Assembly: GCF_030068605.1 (NCBI RefSeq)
Contig: NZ_JASJOU010000009.1
Coordinates: 62,001-126,000 of the forward strand
Direction of reading: 5' to 3'
From: Xanthocytophaga agilis
GTDB lineage: Bacteria; Bacteroidota; Bacteroidia; Cytophagales; 172606-1
DNA length: 64,000 nucleotides
The notes beneath the pieces were generated by a model. The model saw nothing but the letters and a program-made list of their open reading frames with translations, made no database searches and was not told where the DNA came from. Numbering within the stretch: position 1 is the stretch's first letter; each line of letters begins with the position of its first letter. A program made the position numbers and the translations under genes. Shown one piece after another: positions 7,621-14,650 of the stretch.

Positions 7621-10600
7621 ATGAGTCTTTTTTACAAAGTCATGGGATGCTCACGTCATACCCCAAGACAACTTTTTTCAACAACACGTGTTTTCAGGAA
7701 AAGTATTTACCTACTGATTGCGCTCTCAATACTGTATACCCATCACACATTTGCTCAATTACCAACAGGTTTTACAGCGAAGAAATTGACTGCTGATAAT
7801 ATCCGGGAAGCAACTGCCATGGCACACGCGCCAGACGGACGGATTTTTATTGCAGAGCGGGCAGGTATTGTCAAGGTTTTTCAGAATAATACAGTAAGTA
7901 CGGTTCATACCGTTTCCACAACCACAGCCTCCGAACAAGGTCTGTTAGGCATTACCTTACACCCCAACTTTTCTCAAAATGGAAAGTGTTATATATTCTA
8001 CACTAATGCCGCTATGACTCTCCACTATCTGGATGTCATTGTAATTAATGCATCCAACCAGGTGACCTCTATAAACAGAGTCATGGAGTTTGATCCAATC
8101 ATTAATGGTTTCCATAATGGTGGTGCTCTTTTATTTAAAAACGGACTACTTTATATAGCGATAGGAGAAAGTAACTCTTCCGCGGAATCTGCCAAACTGG
8201 ATACTTACAGAGGTAAAATTCTTCGCCTAACAGAAGATGGTCAGCCAGCTCCCGGAAATCCTTATTACAACGAAGCAGGAGCCAGCCGGCAAAAAAGAAG
8301 TATCTGGGCCATTGGGATGCGAAACCCCTGGAGAATGAGTCTGGACCCGCTTTCTCAAAAAATATTTGTCATGAATGTAGGTGGCAACTATGAAGAGATT
8401 GATGATGTGACGAATCCAGATCCAGCCAAAAACTATAATTATGGGTGGGATCAGAATGGACGCTCAGGCCCGGAACAACCAGCTAACACCATCACAGCTG
8501 CCTTTTATTACGGACACTCAAACTGGGGATGTGCTATTACATCCGGAACATTTTTCAATCCTACATCCACAAACTATCCAGCTCAATACAGAAACCGGTT
8601 TTACTTTACAGACTGGTGTTCTGGCTGGATGCGTAGCATTGATGCAGCTAATCCTGTACAAGGCCAGTGGCAAGAATTTGCACCTTCAGGCTTTGGATCT
8701 ATACTGGGCACTAGTGTGGGTATAGATGGTAATATCTATTATTTTAAATATGGTAACACAGGTAGTCTATGGCGGCTGGAATACGATAATACACAAGCAC
8801 CTGTTATCGTTAACCAGCCTACTAGCCAGACTATTACCGCTGGTGACCCAGTAACCTTTACTGTAAGTGTGTCTGGAGCTACACCTTTTACCTATCAATG
8901 GCAAAAAAATGCAGTGAATATTTCCGGGGCAACATCTGCCAGCTATACCATTTCAGTAACAACACTGGCGGATGCAGCTTCCTATCGATGTATTGTAACC
9001 AATGCCAACGGTAGTGCAACTAGCAACAATGCAACACTAACCATACAACCTTTCAATGCCAAACCTGTTGCAGACATTACCCTGCCATTGACAACGACCA
9101 AATGGAGTGTAGGAGATGTAATTAATTATGCAGGTACTGCCACAGATCAGGAAGATGGAAACTTGTCTGCATCAGCACTCTCCTGGGAGGTACGGTTCTT
9201 CCATAAAGATAGCCCTACCAGTGAACACTGGCATCCCGGGCCTGTAGTCCCATCAGGTGTAACATCCGGATCATTTGTTGCTGACAATGGTGGTGAAACA
9301 TCCCCTAATATCTGGCTCAGAATTATCCTGACAGCAACAGATGCTAACGGACGTAAAGGACAGGATTCTGTAGATGTCTATCCGAATAAGGTAGATATAA
9401 CTGCTGTAGCCAATATTCCAGGATTACAGGTTGTGCTAGCAGCTCAAGGCACTACGCCATTTACCAAAACACTGGTTGTCAATAGCTTAATCAATTTACA
9501 AGCCATCACGCCTCAGGTTCTTGGCAATAATAATTATGCATTCTCAAGCTGGACACATGGAGGTCAGGCCAGTCAGACAATTCGTGTTCCAGCAGTAAAT
9601 ACAACCTATACGGCCAACTATGCTGTCACTTCTTCTATTCAAAATCCATATGGAGGGTTACCCTGGTCTGTTCCCGGTAAGATCGAAGCTGAAGACTTTG
9701 ATACAGGAGGACAATCTATTGCCTATAATGACCTAAGTACAGGTAATTCGGGCAATGGATATCGAACAACTGAAGATGTAGATATAGAAGGTTGCTCTGA
9801 AGGTGGTTTCAATATTGGCTGGGTAGCAACTGGCGAATGGCTGGAATATACTGTAAATATAACGTCGGCAGGTGTTTATACACTACAGACACGTATAGCC
9901 ACTACAGCTGCTGGAAAAACTATGCACATTGAACTGGATGGGCAAAATATATCTGGTACAATCAATGTTCCCAATACAGGCGGATTTCAAAGCTGGCAAA
10001 CTGTATCTGTTACAACGCCTTCCCTTACAGTTGGTACAAAAGTGCTTCGGGTTGTTTTTGAAAGCAATGATATAAACCTGAATTATATAGCATTTACATC
10101 AGCTTCTGGAAACAACTTACCATCTGTAAGTCTGGCAACTACAAATACTATAGTAGTAGCACCTGGAAGTGCAACCCTGACAGCAACAGCATCTGATACG
10201 GATGGCAGTATAACAAAAGTTGTTTTTTACAACGGTACAACGCCACTAACAACTATTACTTCTGCACCTTATACCTATACATGGACCAATATCAATGCAG
10301 GTACGTATACGCTTACAGCTCAGGCTACTGATAATACAGGGGCTACTTCTACCTCTTCACCAGTGACTCTCACAATTGTAAGTAACGGAGCGAGCAATCT
10401 GGCACTCAATAAAAAAACAACGACCTCCTCAGTAGAGAATGGCTCATTGCTAGGAGCAAAAGCCGTAGATGGAAATACAGGTACCCGATGGTCCAGCGCG
10501 TTTAGTGACCCACAATGGATCTATGTAGATCTTGGAGCGGTTTATTCAATCAATCGGGTAAAGATAACCTGGGAAAATGCCCGTGCAGTGGATTATGAGC

Positions 10601-11070
10601 TTCAGATCTCTAATGATACTGTAAACTGGCAATCATTGAAAGCACCTATTGTGGGTAATACACAGCTGATCAATGATCATACAGGCTTGAATGGTACTGG
10701 CAGGTACATCCGGATATATGGTACCAAACGATCTACACAGTATGGATATTCTATGTATGAACTTGAAGTATATGGCACCAGTAGTTCGGCCCGAATAGCC
10801 ATGAATGAAGGTAATCCCGATAATCTTATAACACTTTATCCTAATCCTTCTACTGGACAGGTCACTATACAGTACACAGTAAATCAATCAGGCCCCGTAA
10901 CCCTGGCATTGTATTCCGGGCAGGGAAATCGAACTTTGCTATTACATAAAAATATGACAAAAGGTCAATACACTGTAGGCTATGATTTGAGTAAACATGC
11001 AGCTGGTATATACTTTATCCGGTTGGAGTCAGGTGGTCAGGTTACTACTCAGAAGCTGATAAAGAATTAA
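7621..11070 (+). CDS. Multidomain secreted sugar-dehydrogenase-like protein with CBM6, F5/8C and T9SS sorting domain
   Basis: A 1149-residue exported protein. After a signal peptide (to about residue 46, cleavage near TFA-Q) comes a GSDH/soluble aldose dehydrogenase beta-propeller (about 47-390; ERAGIVKVF, WAIGMRNPWRMSLDP, NYGWDQNG), the fold that uses PQQ in its best-known members. Then follow an Ig-like domain (393-475), a PKD-like segment, a CBM6 module (about 673-826; KIEAEDFD, GEWLEYTVN), a further Ig-like repeat, an F5/8 type C domain (925-1057; AVDGNTGTRWSS) and a type A T9SS C-terminal sorting domain from about 1072 (LYPNPSTG, ending KLIKN). The layout says cell-surface or extracellular carbohydrate oxidation or binding. 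A second start at codon 8 is possible. A terminator follows directly. Confidence 0.92.
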   Translation: MSLFYKVMGCSRHTPRQLFSTTRVFRKSIYLLIALSILYTHHTFAQLPTGFTAKKLTADNIREATAMAHAPDGRIFIAERAGIVKVFQNNTVSTVHTVSTTTASEQGLLGITLHPNFSQNGKCYIFYTNAAMTLHYLDVIVINASNQVTSINRVMEFDPIINGFHNGGALLFKNGLLYIAIGESNSSAESAKLDTYRGKILRLTEDGQPAPGNPYYNEAGASRQKRSIWAIGMRNPWRMSLDPLSQKIFVMNVGGNYEEIDDVTNPDPAKNYNYGWDQNGRSGPEQPANTITAAFYYGHSNWGCAITSGTFFNPTSTNYPAQYRNRFYFTDWCSGWMRSIDAANPVQGQWQEFAPSGFGSILGTSVGIDGNIYYFKYGNTGSLWRLEYDNTQAPVIVNQPTSQTITAGDPVTFTVSVSGATPFTYQWQKNAVNISGATSASYTISVTTLADAASYRCIVTNANGSATSNNATLTIQPFNAKPVADITLPLTTTKWSVGDVINYAGTATDQEDGNLSASALSWEVRFFHKDSPTSEHWHPGPVVPSGVTSGSFVADNGGETSPNIWLRIILTATDANGRKGQDSVDVYPNKVDITAVANIPGLQVVLAAQGTTPFTKTLVVNSLINLQAITPQVLGNNNYAFSSWTHGGQASQTIRVPAVNTTYTANYAVTSSIQNPYGGLPWSVPGKIEAEDFDTGGQSIAYNDLSTGNSGNGYRTTEDVDIEGCSEGGFNIGWVATGEWLEYTVNITSAGVYTLQTRIATTAAGKTMHIELDGQNISGTINVPNTGGFQSWQTVSVTTPSLTVGTKVLRVVFESNDINLNYIAFTSASGNNLPSVSLATTNTIVVAPGSATLTATASDTDGSITKVVFYNGTTPLTTITSAPYTYTWTNINAGTYTLTAQATDNTGATSTSSPVTLTIVSNGASNLALNKKTTTSSVENGSLLGAKAVDGNTGTRWSSAFSDPQWIYVDLGAVYSINRVKITWENARAVDYELQISNDTVNWQSLKAPIVGNTQLINDHTGLNGTGRYIRIYGTKRSTQYGYSMYELEVYGTSSSARIAMNEGNPDNLITLYPNPSTGQVTIQYTVNQSGPVTLALYSGQGNRTLLLHKNMTKGQYTVGYDLSKHAAGIYFIRLESGGQVTTQKLIKN

Positions 11071-11103
11071 CCGAGTAACAAAAAATATATTTATTTGGTC
11101 ATG

Positions 11104-11149
11104 AAAACGCCTCATTTTAGCAGTAGTTGCTAGAACGAGGCGTTTTTTT
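11104..11149 (+). terminator. Terminator after the T9SS cargo gene
   Basis: AAAACGCCTC (11104-11113) and GAGGCGTTTT (11137-11146) form a perfect 10-bp stem followed by a T-run. It separates the large cargo gene from the repeat-bounded island. Confidence 0.85.
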
Positions 11150-11297
11150 ACACACAAACAAAATCATTCCTGGAAAGAAGGTACTTAGCCAATCCTAAAG
11201 ACATTTTATAGCCCATTCGATAAACTCATCTGGATCAAGTATGGAAAAGCATGAGGATGTCGTCTGCCATCTGGCAGATATCCTTTGCCAAGGCGAT

Positions 11298-11321
11298 TGA
11301 TAAATTCAGCTGAATTTATCA
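11298..11321. repeat. 24-bp perfect palindrome inside repeat copy A (also 14219-14242)
   Basis: TGATAAATTCAG followed by its exact complement. Outer bases GCCAA (11288-11292) and TTGGC (11315-11329 region) allow an extended, imperfect stem. In copy B the outer stem carries the single C-to-T change. It could form a hairpin in RNA or a cruciform, or bind a dimeric protein. Confidence 0.8.
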
Positions 11322-11342
11322 GCTTTGGCATTTCCTAAAATT

Positions 11343-11585
11343 TTAAGTTGCATAAATACACTCGGATAAATCTGCAGCATTCCTATACCTGTAGTTCCCG
11401 CTACGATTTTCAATAATCCAGTTAATATCCGGATCACAATACAACCGAACAGGAATAGCTTTCAGATAGTGGATATTTCCACCATCTGGAGCTTTCGGAT
11501 AACAGGATGAGGAGTGTCTTTCGAAGTATGCTATACTGTTTCCATTGTCTGAGCAGACAACGTACCATACATCAAAACCATACAT
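11343..11585 (-). CDS. Hypothetical small protein, 80 aa (repeat copy A)
   Basis: An ATG at 11585 opens an 80-codon frame rich in Tyr, Asn and Asp with four Cys. It contains the stretch CYPKAPDGGNIHYLKAIPV and ends SECIYAT. The identical frame is in copy B. I do not recognise the family. The frame extends upstream for eleven hydrophobic codons (Ile, Tyr, Cys, Val, Leu) to a stop, without an ATG, so the true start is uncertain. It may be a small exported protein or a fragment of a larger gene carried in the repeat. Conservation in both copies follows from the recent duplication and is not itself evidence of coding. Confidence 0.35.
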   Translation of the reverse strand: MYGFDVWYVVCSDNGNSIAYFERHSSSCYPKAPDGGNIHYLKAIPVRLYCDPDINWIIENRSGNYRYRNAADLSECIYAT

Positions 11586-11711
11586 CAAACACAGGCAAAC
11601 TATACATATATATATACCTCACAGTAGATAAGAATAAAACATTCAAGAAGCTATAGGCTATTCCCAAATACAAAAGCCCCGGTTCTGCATTAAACGTAAC
11701 CGAAGCTTTTA

Positions 11712-12096
11712 GAGCTTGTCTTAAAATAGTTTTAGAGTCTTCTTAATATCATATCACTAGCAGCAATGTAAATCAGATTTTCGCTACTTTGGGTTGTCTT
11801 TTCATAGTCCTTATTGAGTCGTATGTGAAAAGATAACCAAGCAAAGATTCTTTCTACTACCTATCGTCTGCGCAAAACCACAAATCCGGATTGAGCTTCA
11901 TTTCGCTTCACTATCTGTCACGGCCAATTGCAGAGCTGTTTGACCCATTGAACCAGTTCGTTTCCCTGATAGCCTCTGTCACCCCAAACCAGTTTGATTC
12001 TTCGACGCAGATTGGAAACCAGCTTTGAGGATCTGATCTTTTAAAGCAACATTTTTTCAATGCTTTTTTTGCTAACAACTATTTTAAGACAGCCTC
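11712..12096. mobile_element. Decayed, internally deleted IS5-type element
   Basis: Twenty-base terminal inverted repeats lie at 11712-11731 (GAGCTTGTCTTAAAATAGTT) and 12077-12096 (complement reads GAGGCTGTCTTAAAATAGTT), matching at 18 of 20. A TTA on each side (11709-11711 and 12097-12099) fits the 3-bp target duplication of IS5-family subgroups. At 385 bp it is far shorter than a working element, and its transposase is a broken fragment. It sits exactly at the end of repeat copy A. The following 12100-12325 shows nothing I can assign. Confidence 0.85.
11732..12045 (-). pseudogene. IS5-family transposase remnant (C-terminal part)
   Basis: Translation of the minus strand gives the DDE-domain stretch IKLVWGDRGYQGNELVQW, which carries the second catalytic Asp. 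After a stop codon and a second stop, the same frame gives VVERIFAWLSFHIRLNKDYE, the segment with the catalytic Glu. The N-terminal half is missing and two in-frame stops (TGA, TAG) interrupt the rest, so no active enzyme can be made. The frame ends at a TAA inside the left terminal repeat, as expected for this family. Confidence 0.85.
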
Positions 12097-12325
12097 TTAG
12101 ATTATTTTGTAAAGGTTTCAAAGGCATCTTTTGTGTTACTCCTTTACCTATTCTTCAGTGAATAGTGGGTGGCTACGTCCCTAAAAAAAGGTTCGGATTG
12201 CTACAGAATATATCCCATTTGCTCCTTTAAAAATATCTCTCAGTAATCCACTATACCCAAAAACGCCAATAAATAACTCTATTTAACATCTTATAATATA
12301 TAAATATGGCATCTTTGTCAGATTG

Positions 12326-12358
12326 TTTGCATGCTTTGTAATAGAATTTGTAATATTG
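12326..12358 (+). promoter_or_regulatory. Promoter candidate for the island genes
   Basis: TTTG (12326-12329), 21-nt spacer, TAATATTG (12351-12358; one mismatch to TAnnTTTG), 19 bp before the methyltransferase ATG. The short leader matches Bacteroidota genes that lack a Shine-Dalgarno site. Confidence 0.5.
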
Positions 12359-12377
12359 CACTTCTAAAACTTTTCAA

Positions 12378-13085
12378 ATGACTAATGAATTTGTGTATAC
12401 AGGCGATGATGTCCTTGATGTGATGTCTAAATTTGCCGTGAAACGGAATAAAGCAGTTGAATCGTTGATAACGACTTCCTTTAATCTTGATAAGTTAACT
12501 TCTCAAGTTAAATTATTAGAATTTGGAGCTGGACGTGGCGAATTCATAAATCGATTTCGAAATAAGCAATATATCCAGACATTGGCCACTGATTTAGATG
12601 AAGACTATTGCCTGAAACTATCACAAAATCATACTGCTTTTCACACACTTGACGAGTTGCCCTACCCTGTCAATTTTATTTTTGCGATTGATGTACTTGA
12701 ACATATAGAGGATGATCTGGCAATTTTAAAGCAAATGCATCAATCTTTGACTAGTGGAGGTAAAATATTTATTTATGTTCCAGCTCGTCAGGAATTATAT
12801 TCTCAATTTGATAAACAGATAGGGCATTTCCGCAGATATCATCTTAAAGACTTAAAAAATAAAGCTCTTCAGGCTGGCTTTACTATTGACTCTTTACGAT
12901 ATCACGACTTCTTAGGTTATTTTGCTGCATACTACAATAAGTTTTTCTTCAAGGAAAATGATACTCTTAATAGCAAAGCAGTAAGTATTTACGATACCTA
13001 TTTAGTACCAGTCTCCAATGTAATTGAGAAGCTACTTGTAAAACCGTTTATAGGAAAAGACTTGCTTCTAGTAGCTTCTAAATGA
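12378..13085 (+). CDS. Class I SAM-dependent methyltransferase of the glycan island
   Basis: A 235-residue methyltransferase with motif I KLLEFGAGRGEF (45-56), an acidic strand-2 end (TDLDED) and the motif VLEHIEDDLAILKQMHQSLTSGGKI, the pattern of methyltransferase type 11/12 families. The segment FDKQIGHFRRYHLKDL (about 148-163) is typical of methyltransferases encoded beside polyprenyl-phosphate glycosyltransferases. The next gene, a GT2 glycosyltransferase, starts 12 bp downstream, so the two form an operon, probably for lipid-linked sugar or surface-glycan modification. Both are enclosed by the 520-bp direct repeats, so the pair is a candidate acquired or removable module. The acceptor cannot be named. 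Confidence 0.87.
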   Translation: MTNEFVYTGDDVLDVMSKFAVKRNKAVESLITTSFNLDKLTSQVKLLEFGAGRGEFINRFRNKQYIQTLATDLDEDYCLKLSQNHTAFHTLDELPYPVNFIFAIDVLEHIEDDLAILKQMHQSLTSGGKIFIYVPARQELYSQFDKQIGHFRRYHLKDLKNKALQAGFTIDSLRYHDFLGYFAAYYNKFFFKENDTLNSKAVSIYDTYLVPVSNVIEKLLVKPFIGKDLLLVASK

Positions 13086-13097
13086 TATACCGATACA

Positions 13098-14033
13098 ATG
13101 ATATCTTTAGTTATACCTATTTATAATGAAGAACTGCTAATTGAGAAGCTTTTTTATAGGTGTACTCAGGCATTATCTACCATTACAGAAGATTTTGAAA
13201 TTATCTGTGTTGATGATGGCAGTCAGGATAGAAGTTTGGAAATCCTCAAATCATTCCATAAGAAAGACACCAGATTTAAAGTATTAGTTCTCTCACGCAA
13301 TTTTGGACACCAAGCTGCTTATACAGCAGGTCTTCAACATGCAAAAGGCGAATATATTGCGATGATGGATGGCGACCTCCAAGACCCCCCAGAATTACTG
13401 GCATCTATGCATCAGAAGTTATTGTCTGAACAGTTAGATATTGTACATGGTAAAAGACAAAAGCGGAAAGAACAATGGGGCAAAAAGGCATTAATCAAAC
13501 TTTTTCATTTTGTATTTAAGCGTTTCTCACAAATAAGTGATGTAAATGATGTGGGTAATTTTTCTATCATGAATCGGAAAGCCTTAAATGCCTTCTTATC
13601 ACTTACAGAAAAGAATAGATATCTTCCAGGTTTACGTTTCTTTATAGGCTTTACTCAAGGATTTGTCTACTATGATCGGGAAGACAGACAAGATGGAGAA
13701 GCTAAGATGAGCACTCTTAAGTTAATTAATTTAGCTCTGGATGCAATCTTTTCTTTTTCAGACCTTCCCATCAAAATATGTTTGTATACAGGTCTTATTG
13801 GTATGATTTTGTTTTTCTTTGCAGGGCTATATACGCTTATTAGTAAAATAATAGGTATAGCCATTATCGGTTGGTCTTCTATTTTACTTAGCTTATACTT
13901 TTTGGGGTCTATTCAACTTCTATTTATGGGAATTTTGGGGGAATACGTTTTCCGGATTTATAAAGAAACTCAACAAAGACCCATCTTTATTGTTAAAGAG
14001 TTTTATAGTGAGGAGCGTAACTACAATAATTAA
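13098..14033 (+). CDS. GT2 glycosyltransferase, polyprenyl-phosphate sugar synthase type (DPM1/GtrB-like)
   Basis: A 311-residue protein with a GT-A catalytic domain and two C-terminal membrane helices (about 228-250 and 260-285). Nucleotide-sugar binding residues are seen in VIPIYNEE, CVDDGSQDRS (Asp39-Asp40) and MMDGDLQDPPE (DxD at 91-93); RNFGHQAAYTAGLQHA is the family signature. Members of the DPM1/GtrB/ArnC group move a sugar from a nucleotide donor to undecaprenyl phosphate at the inner membrane, for later flipping and transfer to surface glycans or lipid A. The donor sugar is unknown. It overlaps no gene but is tightly spaced with the upstream methyltransferase, and no terminator was found before repeat copy B. 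Confidence 0.9.
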   Translation: MISLVIPIYNEELLIEKLFYRCTQALSTITEDFEIICVDDGSQDRSLEILKSFHKKDTRFKVLVLSRNFGHQAAYTAGLQHAKGEYIAMMDGDLQDPPELLASMHQKLLSEQLDIVHGKRQKRKEQWGKKALIKLFHFVFKRFSQISDVNDVGNFSIMNRKALNAFLSLTEKNRYLPGLRFFIGFTQGFVYYDREDRQDGEAKMSTLKLINLALDAIFSFSDLPIKICLYTGLIGMILFFFAGLYTLISKIIGIAIIGWSSILLSLYFLGSIQLLFMGILGEYVFRIYKETQQRPIFIVKEFYSEERNYNN

Positions 14034-14263
14034 CCAATGCTTCATTAATGATTGTCCCTCCTAGATTTTTAACACTAGATAGAAAAACGAGAAGGTTTAG
14101 CTCAAAGTCTTGTTCCTAAAGACATTTTATAGCCCATTCGATAAACTCATCTGGATCAAGTATGGAAAAGCATGAGGATGTCGTCTGCCATCTGGCAGAT
14201 ATCCTTTGCCAAGGCGATTGATAAATTCAGCTGAATTTATCAGCTTTGGTATTTCCTAAAATT

Positions 14264-14506
14264 TTAAGTTGCATAAATACACTCGGATAAATCTGCAGCA
14301 TTCCTATACCTGTAGTTCCCGCTACGATTTTCAATAATCCAGTTAATATCCGGATCACAATACAACCGAACAGGAATAGCTTTCAGATAGTGGATATTTC
14401 CACCATCTGGAGCTTTCGGATAACAGGATGAGGAGTGTCTTTCGAAGTATGCTATACTGTTTCCATTGTCTGAGCAGACAACGTACCATACATCAAAACC
14501 ATACAT
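14264..14506 (-). CDS. Hypothetical small protein, 80 aa (repeat copy B)
   Basis: Identical at the protein level to the frame at 11343-11585: four Cys, rich in Tyr/Asn/Asp, no family recognised. Here it lies downstream of the DUF885 peptidase gene on the same strand, after a hairpin terminator. There is no recognisable promoter in the 85 bp between hairpin and ATG. Treat it as a tentative gene; the ATG at 14506 is the only ATG near the frame's 5' end. Confidence 0.35.
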   Translation of the reverse strand: MYGFDVWYVVCSDNGNSIAYFERHSSSCYPKAPDGGNIHYLKAIPVRLYCDPDINWIIENRSGNYRYRNAADLSECIYAT

Positions 14507-14592
14507 CAAACACAGGCAAACTATACATATATATATACCTCACAGTAGATAAGAATAAAACATTCAAGAAGCTATAGGCTATTCCCAAATAC

Positions 14593-14631
14593 AAAAGCCC
14601 CGGTTCTGCATTAAACGTAACCGAGGCTTTT
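14593..14631 (-). terminator. Terminator of the DUF885 gene (right end of repeat copy B)
   Basis: AAAAGCCCCGGTT (14593-14605) and AACCGAGGCTTTT (14619-14631) pair with one mismatch. A/T flanks on both sides make it potentially bidirectional. In copy A the equivalent stem (11672-11710) has one further mismatch. Confidence 0.75.
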
Positions 14632-14650
14632 AGTTAAATCACTAAGTCTA

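Larger units (their letters stand above)
11193..11712. repeat. 520-bp direct repeat, copy A
   Basis: Base-by-base reading against 14114-14633 gives two differences in 520 positions, one in an internal hairpin (C/T) and one near the end (A/G). Offset between the copies is exactly 2,921 bp. Each copy contains a 24-bp perfect palindrome, an 80-codon ORF and a terminator-like hairpin at its right end. In this copy the last few bases adjoin the IS remnant: the IS target site lies at the repeat edge. The element is not a recognised IS; no transposase or long terminal inverted repeat is visible in it. Confidence 0.95.
14114..14633. repeat. 520-bp direct repeat, copy B
   Basis: Second copy of 11193-11712, in the same orientation, starting 80 bp after the glycosyltransferase stop and ending 17 bp before the DUF885 peptidase stop. 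Its right-end hairpin serves as that gene's terminator, which suggests that copy B is the ancestral location and copy A the derived one. This direction of copying is an inference. Confidence 0.95.

Noticed and set aside
8441-8725. 94-codon plus-strand ORF inside the sugar-dehydrogenase-like gene
   Set aside because: It lies wholly inside a well-supported gene in another frame, with no promoter or family resemblance.
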